A stretch of 64,000 nt of DNA from Thermoproteota archaeon. GTDB lineage: Archaea; Korarchaeota; Korarchaeia; Korarchaeales; Korarchaeaceae. A model generated the notes under the pieces. That model was not told where the DNA came from and made no database searches. It worked only from the letters and a program-made list of their open reading frames with translations. Location of the stretch: positions 124,001-188,000 of the forward strand of contig JALSOH010000009.1 in NCBI GenBank assembly GCA_026986575.1, read 5' to 3'. Each line of letters begins with the position of its first letter. The first letter of the stretch is position 1. Position numbers and translations under genes: made by a program. Below, in pieces: positions 8,712-17,264 of this stretch.

Positions 8712-9602
8712 CTACGCCCTCTGTACCAACCTAAGCTCGCAATAACCGTCCCCCGCAGCCATGCACTTGACCTCCTCAACCGAAACCTCCTTTCCCAAGA
8801 CGGATGTGAGGACACCAGCCCACATTCCCCTTATCAAGCTGCAGGAAGCCCTATCTGTTATACCGGCGACCTCACACTCTATGTTCCTGTAGAGCCTTAT
8901 CTCGCCGCCTTCTCGGGACAGGTGGAGTTCCGCCTCGCCGTAACCTAGGGTCTTAAAGAGGGGGACGGTCACCAGCTCGAGCACATCCTTCGGATCCTCG
9001 ATGCCGACAGATCTGGCGATCTTCTTGTGGTCCTCCCCAGCCCCCAAACCCATCTCGAACCCAATGTTGTAAAGCAAAGCGTCCGCTGCTTCGGGTCCTA
9101 TCCTCTTCGTGAGTTCATTCTTGGCGCTCCTCAGGAGGACATCCCTCATTATGGCAACCCTGTTGTCACCGACGTAGGCCGGAAAGTTCAGAGTATCTAT
9201 GAGCAGGCCCTCCCTTACTGGGAGGATCAGATCCACGTTTCCCACGCCCTCTATTCTGTTCAGTGCTTCCATTAACTCCTCGAAGTCCAGAGCAGATTCT
9301 GAAGCATCCAGGATGAGGAAGATAGTACCCTTACCGCCCTCGCTGACCTGCAGGTGGAGATAGAGGATGTCACCCCCTCTCTGGGCCACTGCTTGGGCTA
9401 CATCCCTCAGTATACCGACCCTGTTCTCGGTTATGTCCATCGAATAAGCTGCAAGCCTCCTGCCCGGACTGACTGCGTACCTGCCCAAGTTGATGGGCCT
9501 ATTCCTCCCCCTCACAACCCTCAGCCCCCGATCGAGCAACCTTTGTATTCGCATATAAAAGATCCGGTATAATATAGAAACAAACTCAACAATTCTCATC
9601 AA
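8712..9602 (-). CDS. ACT-like domain fused to V4R domain (paralogue)
   Basis: 296 residues with the same architecture as its downstream neighbour: an ACT-like part (about 50-128, MDITENRVGILRDVAQAV) and a V4R part (about 150-296) ending AAGDGYCELRL. Cysteines C254, C280 and C288 align with C236, C262 and C270 of the paralogue, and C243 with one of its first pair; the second cysteine of that pair is missing, so the metal or ligand site may differ. The start is uncertain: a TTG at 9602 and ATGs at 9599 and 9557 are in frame, and a TATA-like stretch near 9552-9559 would favour a start further inside. Probably co-transcribed with the 278-residue paralogue. Confidence 0.72.
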   Translation of the reverse strand: MMRIVEFVSILYRIFYMRIQRLLDRGLRVVRGRNRPINLGRYAVSPGRRLAAYSMDITENRVGILRDVAQAVAQRGGDILYLHLQVSEGGKGTIFLILDASESALDFEELMEALNRIEGVGNVDLILPVREGLLIDTLNFPAYVGDNRVAIMRDVLLRSAKNELTKRIGPEAADALLYNIGFEMGLGAGEDHKKIARSVGIEDPKDVLELVTVPLFKTLGYGEAELHLSREGGEIRLYRNIECEVAGITDRASCSLIRGMWAGVLTSVLGKEVSVEEVKCMAAGDGYCELRLVQRA

Positions 9603-9702
9603 ACTTTAAAGAATTATGGGATGCACTGAAAATTTAGTCTGTGAGGGAAACTGCATCTCTCGAGAGCTGGGGGAAATCTAATTTACTGGCCGTGTGTCTT
9701 GG

Positions 9703-9710
9703 AGAGGTGA
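9703..9710 (+). promoter_or_regulatory. Shine-Dalgarno of the DUF505 gene
   Basis: AGAGGTGA lies 5 bases before the ATG at 9715. It decides the start in favour of 9715 over an upstream in-frame TTG at 9694. Confidence 0.6.
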
Positions 9711-9714
9711 TAGC

Positions 9715-11517
9715 ATGCTGATCAGGAAGGATCACTTGAAGCTGCTCCTCCGACTCGGCGAGGATGGTAAGGAGGCCTTGGAATTCAGGGGAGAGAGGAG
9801 GGTAGATGAACTAGTCTTCTCGAGGAGGATAACTGAGCTGAAGGTTCTGGGACTCGTGGATATATCGGACGGGACCATAAACCTCACATCAGCCGGGAGG
9901 AAGCTGGTTGAGGCCCTGAGGAGAGCTGAGCTGGATGTGGAGTCCCTACCCGACGTCTGGGTCGATACCCCCATTTACAAGATGGTGGAACTGGCGGTTA
10001 GAACAGGTCGTATCCTCCCCAATTGGGAGGGCGCGCTGAGGGAGAGGGGGTTCTGGGAAGACGGGCCTACCGACTTGGCCAAGGAGCTCTTGGAGGTTAG
10101 GGGGCAGTCGAGACCCTCCTTGCTGCTAGCTACCGAACTATCGGACTTCATAGAGGTTATACCGCCGGGCCCGGAGGACTTAGGAGAGCTGATAAGGATA
10201 AGGGACGAGCTGGGCTTCGGAAAGTGGGTCGTGAACGCCCTTCAGGCGATGGATCTCCTCTACATATCCCCGCCTGATGAGTTCGGCGCCGTATACACGC
10301 TGACACCTGCAGGGAGGAAGGCCAGGGAGTCTATATGGCTGATCTCCGTAGTGACAACTCAGATAACCGTCGATCAGCGGACTGCGGAGCAGATAGAGAG
10401 AGGGGAGTCCACAGAGAGGCTGGTGGAGATGGGCCTTGCTGACAGCAGCGGAATAACCGAAGCTGGAAGGGGAATGCTGGCGGCTTACAGGGAAATGGGT
10501 GTAGTTAGGAGGCCCACGACACCGTTCTACTTCACAGTAGAGGAGATCAGGGTCCTCAAGGCTATAGAGGAGGCCGAGAGGAAGAGGGAGATGAACCCGG
10601 AGATACTACCCACTAAGGGGTGGATAGAGGATAAATCGGGCATAGCCGATGTGGGAGAAGCCCTAATCCTCTTGGAGTCGAAGGGACTCGTGGAGAGGAG
10701 GGAGATAGAGATGAAGGACACTTACTGGTTCACTGAACACGGGAGGCAGGCCTACAACCTAGTGAAGGAAAGCAGCGAGGACATCACGAGCGAATCGATG
10801 AAAGCCGTGACCTACCCCCTTGCTGGCGAGGTCCCAATGGCCGAGTGGGTCAGGCAGGCCAAGAGGCACGGTTTCGTGGACAAGGACCTCACCAAGAGGG
10901 GTAGGCTACTGGTTGAGCTGAGCAGCAGGGTGGTGAGGAGGCCCGTGCTCACAGCTTACGACGTAGCCATCCTGATGAAGATCCCCAAGGGGAAGTACGT
11001 GGGTAGGGAGGAACTTGTCAGCGCAGTGGACGAGTATCTAGGGGTGAAGGACGATGAGGAGGCCAGGAGAATAGTCAGGAAGGCTATATCAGAGGCCGAA
11101 TCCAAGGGACTCGTGATTATGCTCCAGAACAGGACCGTCGGCCTGACGCCCATAGGGGAGGTGATGAAGGACGTGGTCGCCTTCGGGAACACCCAGACCA
11201 TGAAGACCATGAAGTTCCCGGTCACCCCCACCGTTTACTGGGTCTTGAGGGTCATCTCGGAGAACATAGATGAGTTAAAGGAGGCATGGAGGAAGGGGAT
11301 CGATGTGGTGAACGTGGAGGCCAAGATCGTGTACAACCACCTGAAGAAGTACACGTCCGTTACCGACGAGGAGATAAAGAAGGCCTTCGTGATCCTCAGG
11401 AGGACGGGCCTCTTGGGAAAGATGGGTCCCACCTCAGCAGGAGAGCTCCTGTTAGAGGTCGGCAGAATGTTCGAAAGGCTCCCAGAGGAGGAGAAATGGG
11501 TAAGGGACATCGGCTAG
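9715..11517 (+). CDS. DUF505 family protein (multiple winged-helix-like repeats)
   Basis: 600 residues from the ATG at 9715. The protein is made of several helix-rich, winged-helix-like units that each begin with a phrase like LLLRLGEDG, VRVLKAIEEA or AYDVAILMKI and end in LTPAGRK or LTPIGEV-type wings. Four or more such units can be counted between 5 and 560. DUF505 is an archaeal family with no established function; the repeats suggest DNA or RNA binding or regulation. It stands alone, with a T-run about 50 bases past the stop. Confidence 0.75.
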   Translation: MLIRKDHLKLLLRLGEDGKEALEFRGERRVDELVFSRRITELKVLGLVDISDGTINLTSAGRKLVEALRRAELDVESLPDVWVDTPIYKMVELAVRTGRILPNWEGALRERGFWEDGPTDLAKELLEVRGQSRPSLLLATELSDFIEVIPPGPEDLGELIRIRDELGFGKWVVNALQAMDLLYISPPDEFGAVYTLTPAGRKARESIWLISVVTTQITVDQRTAEQIERGESTERLVEMGLADSSGITEAGRGMLAAYREMGVVRRPTTPFYFTVEEIRVLKAIEEAERKREMNPEILPTKGWIEDKSGIADVGEALILLESKGLVERREIEMKDTYWFTEHGRQAYNLVKESSEDITSESMKAVTYPLAGEVPMAEWVRQAKRHGFVDKDLTKRGRLLVELSSRVVRRPVLTAYDVAILMKIPKGKYVGREELVSAVDEYLGVKDDEEARRIVRKAISEAESKGLVIMLQNRTVGLTPIGEVMKDVVAFGNTQTMKTMKFPVTPTVYWVLRVISENIDELKEAWRKGIDVVNVEAKIVYNHLKKYTSVTDEEIKKAFVILRRTGLLGKMGPTSAGELLLEVGRMFERLPEEEKWVRDIG

Positions 11518-11557
11518 CTACTCCTGAGAAGACCGAATTCTATGAGATGCCCGCCCC

Positions 11558-11571
11558 TTTCTCCTTTTTTA
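11558..11571 (+). terminator. T-rich terminator candidate after the DUF505 gene
   Basis: A pyrimidine stretch ending in six T residues (11565-11570) follows the DUF505 stop by about 50 bases. Archaeal termination typically uses such U-runs without a hairpin. Confidence 0.4.
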
Positions 11572-11674
11572 TCTAGGAAAATGAGGTGAAGTCCTTGGGT
11601 TTAGAGGCTCGACCGAGAAGCCTATCTGTGTTGCAGCAGCGCCCAGACCTGCCCGTAATTAGCCTACCGAGAAA

Positions 11675-11683
11675 GATTATTTA
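11675..11683 (+). promoter_or_regulatory. TATA box of the hepT-mnt module
   Basis: GATTATTTA is centred 26 bases before the GTG at 11705, the spacing expected for a leaderless archaeal transcript. Confidence 0.5.
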
Positions 11684-11704
11684 TCTCGGCATCCTAGTCA
11701 AATT

Positions 11705-12121
11705 GTGTCGAAGGTAGCGAACAGAATCGAGGAGATCGAGGAAGCACTGAGAGAGCTTGAAGAGCTCACCTCAATGGATCAAAGATCGTTCTTGAAGAGT
11801 AGGACGGCTAGGTTCTCGGCTAGATACTCCATAGTCCAAATTGTGGAGGCATCAGCTGACTTGGGCGTTCTCATACTGCAGATCGAGGGTGAAAGCGCTA
11901 GAAGCTATAGAGAGATCTTCAAGAAACTTGCTCTGCGTGGGATAATTTCAGTGAGTACTTTCGAGGTGATGGCCAGACTGGCATCCCTCAGGAACATGGT
12001 AGTTCACAGGTACTGGGAGGTGGACGATCTCAGGATATATAGGGAGGCTAGGTCAGGCGGATTGGAGGCTATTAGATCGTTTATAAGGGAGGTGAAGGCC
12101 TATCTATCTGAGAAGGGCTGA
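11705..12121 (+). CDS. HepT-like HEPN (DUF86) protein, toxin of an MNT pair
   Basis: 138 residues, all helical, with the HEPN active motif RNMVVHRYW (R-x4-H followed by Y) near 98-106. HepT proteins are RNases that MNT nucleotidyltransferases neutralise by adding AMP to the tyrosine of this motif. The gene starts with a leaderless GTG and stops just before the paired MNT frame, so order is toxin first. The active-site arginine, histidine and tyrosine are all present, so the protein looks functional. Confidence 0.8.
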   Translation: MSKVANRIEEIEEALRELEELTSMDQRSFLKSRTARFSARYSIVQIVEASADLGVLILQIEGESARSYREIFKKLALRGIISVSTFEVMARLASLRNMVVHRYWEVDDLRIYREARSGGLEAIRSFIREVKAYLSEKG

Positions 12122-12137
12122 GGAAAGGAGGAAGTTC

Positions 12138-12551
12138 GAGTTCCACAGGCTGAGCGATGAGGAGAAGGCATCCATAGTTGAAAAGCTCAGAAAGGCGATT
12201 CTGAGTAGGAAGGAGGTCCTGCTTGCGGTAATTCACGGGGGATTCTTGGAGCTCAGACCTTTCAGGGACATAGATGTCGCCATATACACCGGATACTCAA
12301 TTCCCTATGAGGAGGAGCTGGATTTTTGCGAGCAGCTGAGTCTCGAGCTGACCGATATTGCTGGGATCTACGTTGATGTGAGGATGCTGGATTACTCCCC
12401 GCCGCGTTTCAGGGTCAGCGCCCTCTCCAACTGCGTGGTGCTGGTGGAGAGGTACCCGAGGGCATTCCTCCTCAGGGCATCCATCCAGGAGTTGGATGAC
12501 ATCGAGAAGAAGGTTTCCTTGGTGAGGGGATGGATCAGAGGTCGAGGTTAG
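12138..12551 (+). pseudogene. MNT-type nucleotidyltransferase without a canonical start codon
   Basis: The frame encodes an MNT nucleotidyltransferase: IHGGFLELRPFRDIDVAIY holds the GG-x9-D-x-D catalytic signature, followed by a C-terminal helix region. After the in-frame stop at 12093-12095 there is no ATG, GTG or TTG until 12246, and that TTG lies inside the catalytic motif and would remove its GG. A good Shine-Dalgarno, GGAAAGGAGG at 12122-12131, sits where the start should be, but the codons behind it are TTC, GAG, TTC. Either a rare start codon (for example CTG at 12108) is used or the start has been lost. The coordinates mark the recognisable domain. It is the expected antitoxin partner of the HepT gene just upstream. 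Confidence 0.6.
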
Positions 12552-12593
12552 TCGTTATCCGATCTTGGGTCGCCCTAACGGGCGTGCTGCCCT

Positions 12594-13004
12594 CTATCGA
12601 GTAGGAACCACCTCCACACCGAGCTTCCTCGCCCTAGATCCCATTCTCTTATCGAAGGTGGCGAGCAAGATTCCCTCCTCCCCTGCTATCCTGACGATGA
12701 CCTCGTCATTGAATCGGTTGAGTGAGATACCCTCCTCGGCTAGGGATCCTAGGGCTTTCCTTATGAGGCGCTCTTCTTCCTTGTAGGTCCTGCTCTTCTC
12801 AGACGAGATGTAGTCCTCCAGTTTATCCAGCGCCGTCGATGGACTGACTCCCATCCCCTTGAGGAACCAGATGTATTCATAAATGACTATCAGGGGAATA
12901 ACCCACTCCTCCAATTGATCTAGTAGTTGGGAAGCATCTCTATGGTGTATTGAATCCTCATACGTATCGTAGATCAGGACGTTGGTATCGATCACGGCCC
13001 TCAA
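12594..13004 (-). CDS. vapC: PIN-domain ribonuclease toxin (VapC-like)
   Basis: 136 residues with the acidic PIN residues in place: D6 (AVIDTN), E43 (YEY), D100 (NRFND) and D118 (TFDKR). VapC toxins cleave RNA. The ATG overlaps the stop of the AbrB-type antitoxin gene by 4 bases, the usual antitoxin-toxin coupling. It converges with the upstream MNT gene. Confidence 0.85.
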   Translation of the reverse strand: MRAVIDTNVLIYDTYEDSIHHRDASQLLDQLEEWVIPLIVIYEYIWFLKGMGVSPSTALDKLEDYISSEKSRTYKEEERLIRKALGSLAEEGISLNRFNDEVIVRIAGEEGILLATFDKRMGSRARKLGVEVVPTR

Positions 13005-13228
13005 AAGGTTTCCCTCCTTCCCCTCTCTATCACCTCATCGATCTCCTCGATGGTAAGCTTCCTCCCCGATCTAAGGGTCTTTCTGACTCTCTTAACCTTC
13101 TTCATTACTATATGACCTTCCTCACTTACGTAAACTTCCAAGTAATCGCCTTCCCTTATGCCCAGCTCGTTCCTCACCTCGGCTGGAATGGTGACCTGGT
13201 AGTTCCTAGTGACCTTCACCCTCGGCAT
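13001..13228 (-). CDS. AbrB/SpoVT-type antitoxin of the VapC pair
   Basis: About 75 residues. The swapped-hairpin AbrB fold is clear: MPRVKVTRNYQVTIPAEVRN, then LGIREGDYLEVYV, then a basic, helical tail (residues 40-75) that would bind the toxin. The start is set at the ATG at 13228 because a TATA-like box (13245-13257, minus strand) sits about 24 bases upstream. It would bind DNA as a dimer and repress its own promoter while blocking VapC. Confidence 0.8.
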   Translation of the reverse strand: MPRVKVTRNYQVTIPAEVRNELGIREGDYLEVYVSEEGHIVMKKVKRVRKTLRSGRKLTIEEIDEVIERGRRETF

Positions 13229-13244
13229 CATAGTATCATATTCT

Positions 13245-13257
13245 ACTAATATAAAAG
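13245..13257 (-). promoter_or_regulatory. TATA box of the AbrB-VapC operon
   Basis: On the minus strand CCTTTTATATTAG is centred about 24 bases before the ATG at 13228, fitting a leaderless transcript. Confidence 0.5.
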
Positions 13258-13371
13258 GACATCTAGTAATTAGCGATCGACCGCGCGACGTTTTCCCCGT
13301 TCTGAATCGGGTATGTTCCGACTTGGCTTGGTCGCGCATCCTCTTTAAGGACGTGGTGCCTGACTTCGATG

Positions 13372-13737
13372 ATGGAACTGGAACTAGTGCTGGAGAGACT
13401 AAAGTCCCATGAGAAGGTACTGGCAGTCATACTCTTCGGTTCCACCGTCAGGGGAGAGACCACACCCCTCTCGGATGTTGATATTGCCGTGGTCGTGGAG
13501 GATCCAACCCCGGAGGACGAGGCGGAGCTGGGAAGCCTATACTCTAGGAGGATAGACTTGGTTCTGTTTCACAGGCTCCCCCCTTACATCCAGTTCCAAG
13601 TATTGAAGGAGGGGAAGGTCCTCTACCTGAGAGACAAGGAGAAGTTCAAAGAGATAAAATTCAGGACCATCAGGAACTACCTCGAGCATTCCCGCATGTA
13701 CAGAAGGGTGAGGGAGATGCTCCTTGAGGTCGAATAG
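13372..13737 (+). CDS. MNT-type nucleotidyltransferase antitoxin
   Basis: 121 residues from the second of two adjacent ATGs (13369 and 13372); a TATA-like CTCTTTAAGG at 13341-13350 fits 13372. The catalytic signature LFGSTVRGETTPLSDVDIAV is complete (GS, then D-x-D). MNT enzymes transfer AMP to the tyrosine of the partner HepT and so silence it. It is followed, with a small overlap, by the HepT gene: order is antitoxin first, opposite to the module at 11.7 kb. Confidence 0.85.
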   Translation: MELELVLERLKSHEKVLAVILFGSTVRGETTPLSDVDIAVVVEDPTPEDEAELGSLYSRRIDLVLFHRLPPYIQFQVLKEGKVLYLRDKEKFKEIKFRTIRNYLEHSRMYRRVREMLLEVE

Positions 13738-14113
13738 CTTGGCTAGATTCATGAGTCACTACAGAAAGGCGAGAGAGTTAAAGGAGAGCGATCTCTCAAA
13801 TTACTTGGTCTACACGGCCCTAGCCATGGAGTGCTTCCAGGCAGTGAACTCCCTCATAGAGATTGGCGAGAGATACGTGGTGGATCTGGGCAGGTACCCC
13901 GCTACCTACTCCGACATATTCCAGATAATGTACGAAGAGGGAGCGATAACTATGGAGGAGCTGAGGGCTCTCAAGAGGCTGATCTTCCTCAGGAACTTGA
14001 TAGCTCACGAGTATTACAGAATAACTGGGGAAGAGCTGAAAGAGATGGCCGACCTGCTGGATATGGCTGAAAGGGTCGTGAGGAGATTAATGAAACATTC
14101 GCATCCTAGTTGA
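13724..14113 (+). CDS. HepT-like HEPN (DUF86) toxin
   Basis: 129 residues from TTG at 13724 (overlapping the MNT stop) or 120 from the ATG at 13751. All-helical with the R-x4-H motif RNLIAHEYY near 93-101, including the target tyrosine. Intact and paired with the upstream MNT gene. Confidence 0.82.
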   Translation: MRSNSLARFMSHYRKARELKESDLSNYLVYTALAMECFQAVNSLIEIGERYVVDLGRYPATYSDIFQIMYEEGAITMEELRALKRLIFLRNLIAHEYYRITGEELKEMADLLDMAERVVRRLMKHSHPS

Positions 14114-14207
14114 GGCGTAAATCCCTCCTCGCTCATTTAGATCGCGAAAGGCAGCTACTCCGATGAGTAAAAGCACCTACAGCCTGCACTATCAATAATA
14201 TGCTCTC

Positions 14208-14984
14208 CTAGACCAGCACGAGCTTAGATCCCCTATAACCTGCGAGGTCTAGGGTGACTGCGTGGAAACCCATAGATGAGGCCATCTCCAAGATCTCATC
14301 CCGAATCTCCAGAATCCTGTACATGTCGGGGGGAGGGACCTCTATCCTCACCTCACTCCCCTGGACGCGGGCCCTCACCATCGAGACGCCCGTTCGGAGG
14401 ATTAAGTCCTCCAAGTTTTCGATCTTCTTCAATAGATCGAGACTAACCTTTCTTCCCGGCGGCATTCTGGTTAGCAAGCAGGTTTCGGCCAAGTAGGGGA
14501 GATCAAGGTCCCTCAGCAGTGAGAATACCTCTCCTTCCGTAATTCCTGCCTCTACAAGCGGACTCCTGATCCCCAACTCTTTCAGAGCCCTTAAGCCTGG
14601 CCTGTCCTCCCTCAAATCGCTGACATTGGTCCCATCTAGCACCGCGTCGCACCCTTCCCGCTCAGCCACATCCAAGATCAGGGACATCATCCTCAACTTG
14701 CAGAAGTAGCATCTGAGGGGGCCATTCCTCGATATTTCATCCTCTTTCATTACCTCCTTATCCCTGATGATGATGTGATCCACTCCAAGGAGTCTGGCCA
14801 CCCCTTCGCTGGCAGCGATGACCCTCCTAGGTATGTAGGGGAAGTCGACTGTCACGGCCTTTACCTTATCCACGCCAGCTTGTTCGAGCGCCCAGAGTAG
14901 GAACGTGCTGTCCCTACCTCCAGAGAATGCTATAGCTGGGCACCTGTAGCCCTTCAAGGCACGAATCAACTTCTCGAGGCTCAC
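14208..14984 (-). CDS. larE: LarE, ATP-dependent sulfur transferase for the nickel-pincer cofactor
   Basis: 258 residues. LarE activates the carboxylates of pyridinium-3,5-biscarboxylic acid mononucleotide with ATP and converts them to thiocarboxylates. The PP-loop SGGRDS (21-26) binds ATP. DGTNVSDLREDRPG (117-130) is family-typical. C169 in AETCLLTR matches the sulfur-donating cysteine of the Lactobacillus enzyme, and C92 and C95 (RCYFC) could join it as a three-cysteine [4Fe-4S] site, as in the Thermotoga-type LarE. The GTG start at 14984 has its own TATA-like box, so it is probably transcribed separately from the fix operon upstream. Confidence 0.9.
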   Translation of the reverse strand: MSLEKLIRALKGYRCPAIAFSGGRDSTFLLWALEQAGVDKVKAVTVDFPYIPRRVIAASEGVARLLGVDHIIIRDKEVMKEDEISRNGPLRCYFCKLRMMSLILDVAEREGCDAVLDGTNVSDLREDRPGLRALKELGIRSPLVEAGITEGEVFSLLRDLDLPYLAETCLLTRMPPGRKVSLDLLKKIENLEDLILRTGVSMVRARVQGSEVRIEVPPPDMYRILEIRDEILEMASSMGFHAVTLDLAGYRGSKLVLV

Positions 14985-15004
14985 TGGGCTTGAAACCGAT
15001 TGAA

Positions 15005-15013
15005 CTTAAAAGC
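15005..15013 (-). promoter_or_regulatory. TATA box of larE
   Basis: On the minus strand GCTTTTAAG lies about 25 bases before the GTG start at 14984. Confidence 0.5.
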
Positions 15014-15109
15014 GGTTAGCTCGTTTAGCGTAACAGAAGCGGCAACTATGGGGATGGGAAATTAGATATAAGGTGGAGGAGCTTAGAGAATTAATGCGTG
15101 GATTCGAAT

Positions 15110-16159
15110 TCATTTCCTCCTTCCTTTTATCCCCCTTATCTCCTCCAGCAGCTGTATTAGCGCAGGAACGACCTCCCTGTAATCTCCTACTATACCGTAA
15201 TCCGCATGCTCGAATATGGGAGCATCGGGGTCTATGTTTATGGCCACGACTCTCTTCGCCTCCCTTATCCCGAACACATGCTGAGCTGCTCCGCTTATAG
15301 CGACTGCTATATATAGGTTCGGTTTAACTGCTTTCCCCGTCTGTCCCACCTGCTTGTCGTGGTCTATCCATCCAGCGTCAACGGCCTTCCTAGAGCCAGC
15401 TATAACGCCGCCGAGGAGATCAGCCAGCCTCTTCAATAACTCAAATCCCTCCTTGGAACCGACCCCCTTACCCCCAGCAACTATGATGTCGGCCTTCTCG
15501 ATGGGGATCTCCTCCTTCTTCAGGATGGGCTCCCTGCTCAGCAGTCTGATTCCCCTTGGTTGGGGTACCTCAACCTTCTCCTCGTATATCTCACCATGCC
15601 TGCTCTCGTCCCTCTCTGGGGTGGGGAATATATTGGGCCTCACCGATCCCATCACTGGCCTCCTGCTCCTAGTGACTATATGGGCGAGCATGAAACCGCC
15701 GAAGGGCGGCCTTATCAGCACCACGTCACCATTCTCATCGACATCCATGGAAGTCAGGTCCGCCGTTATTCCCGTCCTGAAAGAGTTCGCCACATACGGC
15801 GCTAGCTCCCTGCCCCTCAGCGTTGCCGGGATAAGGAACACCTCTGGCTTGTACTTCGAGGCCAGCTCGAATAGCACTTTCCCCCACACGGTCGGGTAGT
15901 ATGTAGAAAGCCTCTCGTCATCCACGACGTAAACCCTGTCCGCCCCGTAGTAGATGGGTTCCTCAGCCAGTCCTCTCACCCCACTACCTATCAGGGCCAC
16001 GCCCACATAGGTGTTCAGCTTGTCCGCTAGCTCTCTGGCAGCACCAATCAGCTGCAGGCTAGCTTCCTCTATCTCCTTCCTCTCGTTGTCTGAGAAGGCT
16101 GCTACCCAAACGCCCTCGTACTCCTCTAGGTTTATCTCGGGCCACTCCTTGCAGACCAT
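15110..16159 (-). CDS. fixB: Electron-transfer flavoprotein alpha subunit (FixB/EtfA)
   Basis: 349 residues. The N-terminal domain (about 15-185) pairs with EtfB. The C-terminal FAD domain shows the classical run VIAGSRKAVDAGWIDHDKQ, QTGKAVKPNLYIAVAISGA and VAINIDPDAPIFEHADYG. In FixABCX (EtfABCX) complexes the subunit carries the FAD that passes electrons to FixC. It is the last gene of the minus-strand operon fixC-fixX-fixA-fixB, 4 bases after fixA with a GGGGTGATGAG Shine-Dalgarno before the ATG. Confidence 0.93.
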   Translation of the reverse strand: MVCKEWPEINLEEYEGVWVAAFSDNERKEIEEASLQLIGAARELADKLNTYVGVALIGSGVRGLAEEPIYYGADRVYVVDDERLSTYYPTVWGKVLFELASKYKPEVFLIPATLRGRELAPYVANSFRTGITADLTSMDVDENGDVVLIRPPFGGFMLAHIVTRSRRPVMGSVRPNIFPTPERDESRHGEIYEEKVEVPQPRGIRLLSREPILKKEEIPIEKADIIVAGGKGVGSKEGFELLKRLADLLGGVIAGSRKAVDAGWIDHDKQVGQTGKAVKPNLYIAVAISGAAQHVFGIREAKRVVAINIDPDAPIFEHADYGIVGDYREVVPALIQLLEEIRGIKGRRK

Positions 16160-16163
16160 CTCA

Positions 16164-16961
16164 TCACCCCAGCTCCAGCAGCCCCTCCCCTCTCAGCTTC
16201 TCCAGCAACCACTTCGCGGCCTCTCTTGCATCTCCCCTGAAGATCTCGTTCTTCCTTGGAACCTTAGGGACCATCTCAATCTTAGACAGTGCCGTTGGGG
16301 ATCCTCTCAGCCCGATGCACTCGGGATCGAGGCCGAGCAGCTTGTTGCTCCACGTTTTCACGGGATTCTCGAGCTTCACCCTTAGCTTATTGGACACTTT
16401 CACCCTCCTCGGATTCAGGGAATGCATGGCGACGGATATTAGGGCTGGTAGGTCCAGCTCATAGGTCTCATGGGCGTTCTCTAGGCTCCTCCTTACCACG
16501 AGCTTCCCGCCCCTGAGCTCGGCGTGGGTCACGTAGTAGACATAGGGGAGGTCCAGCCACGATGCGACCTGAGCCCCGACGTGGGCAGTCGAGGAGTCTA
16601 TGGTCTCCTGACCGAAGATTATCAGGTCGTAGTCCAGCCTATCTATCACCTTAGCAAGTACGTAGGAGGTAGCCAAGGTGTCGGCGCCAGCGAAGGCCCG
16701 ATCCGACACGAGGATCGCCTTGTCGGCCCCCATCCCCAGAACATGCTCAAGTCCAGCGATGGCGGAGGGAGGGGACATGGTAATCACGGTCACCTTCCCG
16801 CCGTACTCGTCCTTCAGGCGGAGAGCCATCTCAACGGCCTCGAGATCGTGGGGATTCACCACGCTCGGTATGCCCTCCCTTATGAGAGTGCCTGTTTTGG
16901 GGTCTATGTTTACAGATGTGGTGTTTGGAACCCACTTTATGCCCACAACCATCTTCAGCAT
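16164..16961 (-). CDS. fixA: Electron-transfer flavoprotein beta subunit (FixA/EtfB)
   Basis: 265 residues from the ATG at 16961, preferred because GGAGGTGA lies about 7 bases before it. Family features are KMVVGIKWVPNT, then PHDLEAVEMALRLKDEYGG, then GMGADKAILVSDRAFAGADT and IIFGQETIDSSTAHVGAQ, and the ARISAVAMHS-like stretch LPALISVAMHS. In bifurcating Etf complexes this subunit holds the FAD that splits the NADH hydride. It forms a complex with FixB, FixC and FixX from the same operon. Confidence 0.93.
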   Translation of the reverse strand: MLKMVVGIKWVPNTTSVNIDPKTGTLIREGIPSVVNPHDLEAVEMALRLKDEYGGKVTVITMSPPSAIAGLEHVLGMGADKAILVSDRAFAGADTLATSYVLAKVIDRLDYDLIIFGQETIDSSTAHVGAQVASWLDLPYVYYVTHAELRGGKLVVRRSLENAHETYELDLPALISVAMHSLNPRRVKVSNKLRVKLENPVKTWSNKLLGLDPECIGLRGSPTALSKIEMVPKVPRKNEIFRGDAREAAKWLLEKLRGEGLLELG

Positions 16962-16979
16962 GCCCATCACCTCCTCAAC

Positions 16980-17264
16980 TCAACTGAACCTGAAGTGGAT
17001 CCCCCTCCCGCTGACCGGGTAGTCCCAGTGGACCGCGTCGTGAGGGCAGATCAGCCTGCATGTTCCACATTCGAGGCAACCCTCGTAGCTGAAAAGCACC
17101 TCATTCCCGACTAGTGTGTAGCACTGGGCCGGGCAGAGAAGGAGACAAGGCTTCTCATCGCATTCTCTGCACTTGGTCGCGTCCACCCTTATGTGAGGCT
17201 CGTAGTCCACATCCCACACGTCGTTGTTCAGGATGTCGTCGACCCTCATGGGCTTCCTCATCAT
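16980..17264 (-). CDS. fixX: FixX ferredoxin-like protein
   Basis: 94 residues with two cysteine clusters for iron-sulfur binding: CRECDEKPCLLLCP (about 33-46) and CLECGTCRLICP (about 63-74), then the FixX-typical ending near residue 80 (VHWDYPVSGRGI). It would connect FixC to the quinone pool. The ATG overlaps the fixC stop by 4 bases. Confidence 0.92.
   Translation of the reverse strand: MMRKPMRVDDILNNDVWDVDYEPHIRVDATKCRECDEKPCLLLCPAQCYTLVGNEVLFSYEGCLECGTCRLICPHDAVHWDYPVSGRGIHFRFS

Noticed and set aside
12246-12551. TTG at 12246 as the true start of the MNT gene
   Set aside because: It would cut off the GG of the catalytic motif and the preceding helix, which are clearly encoded upstream.
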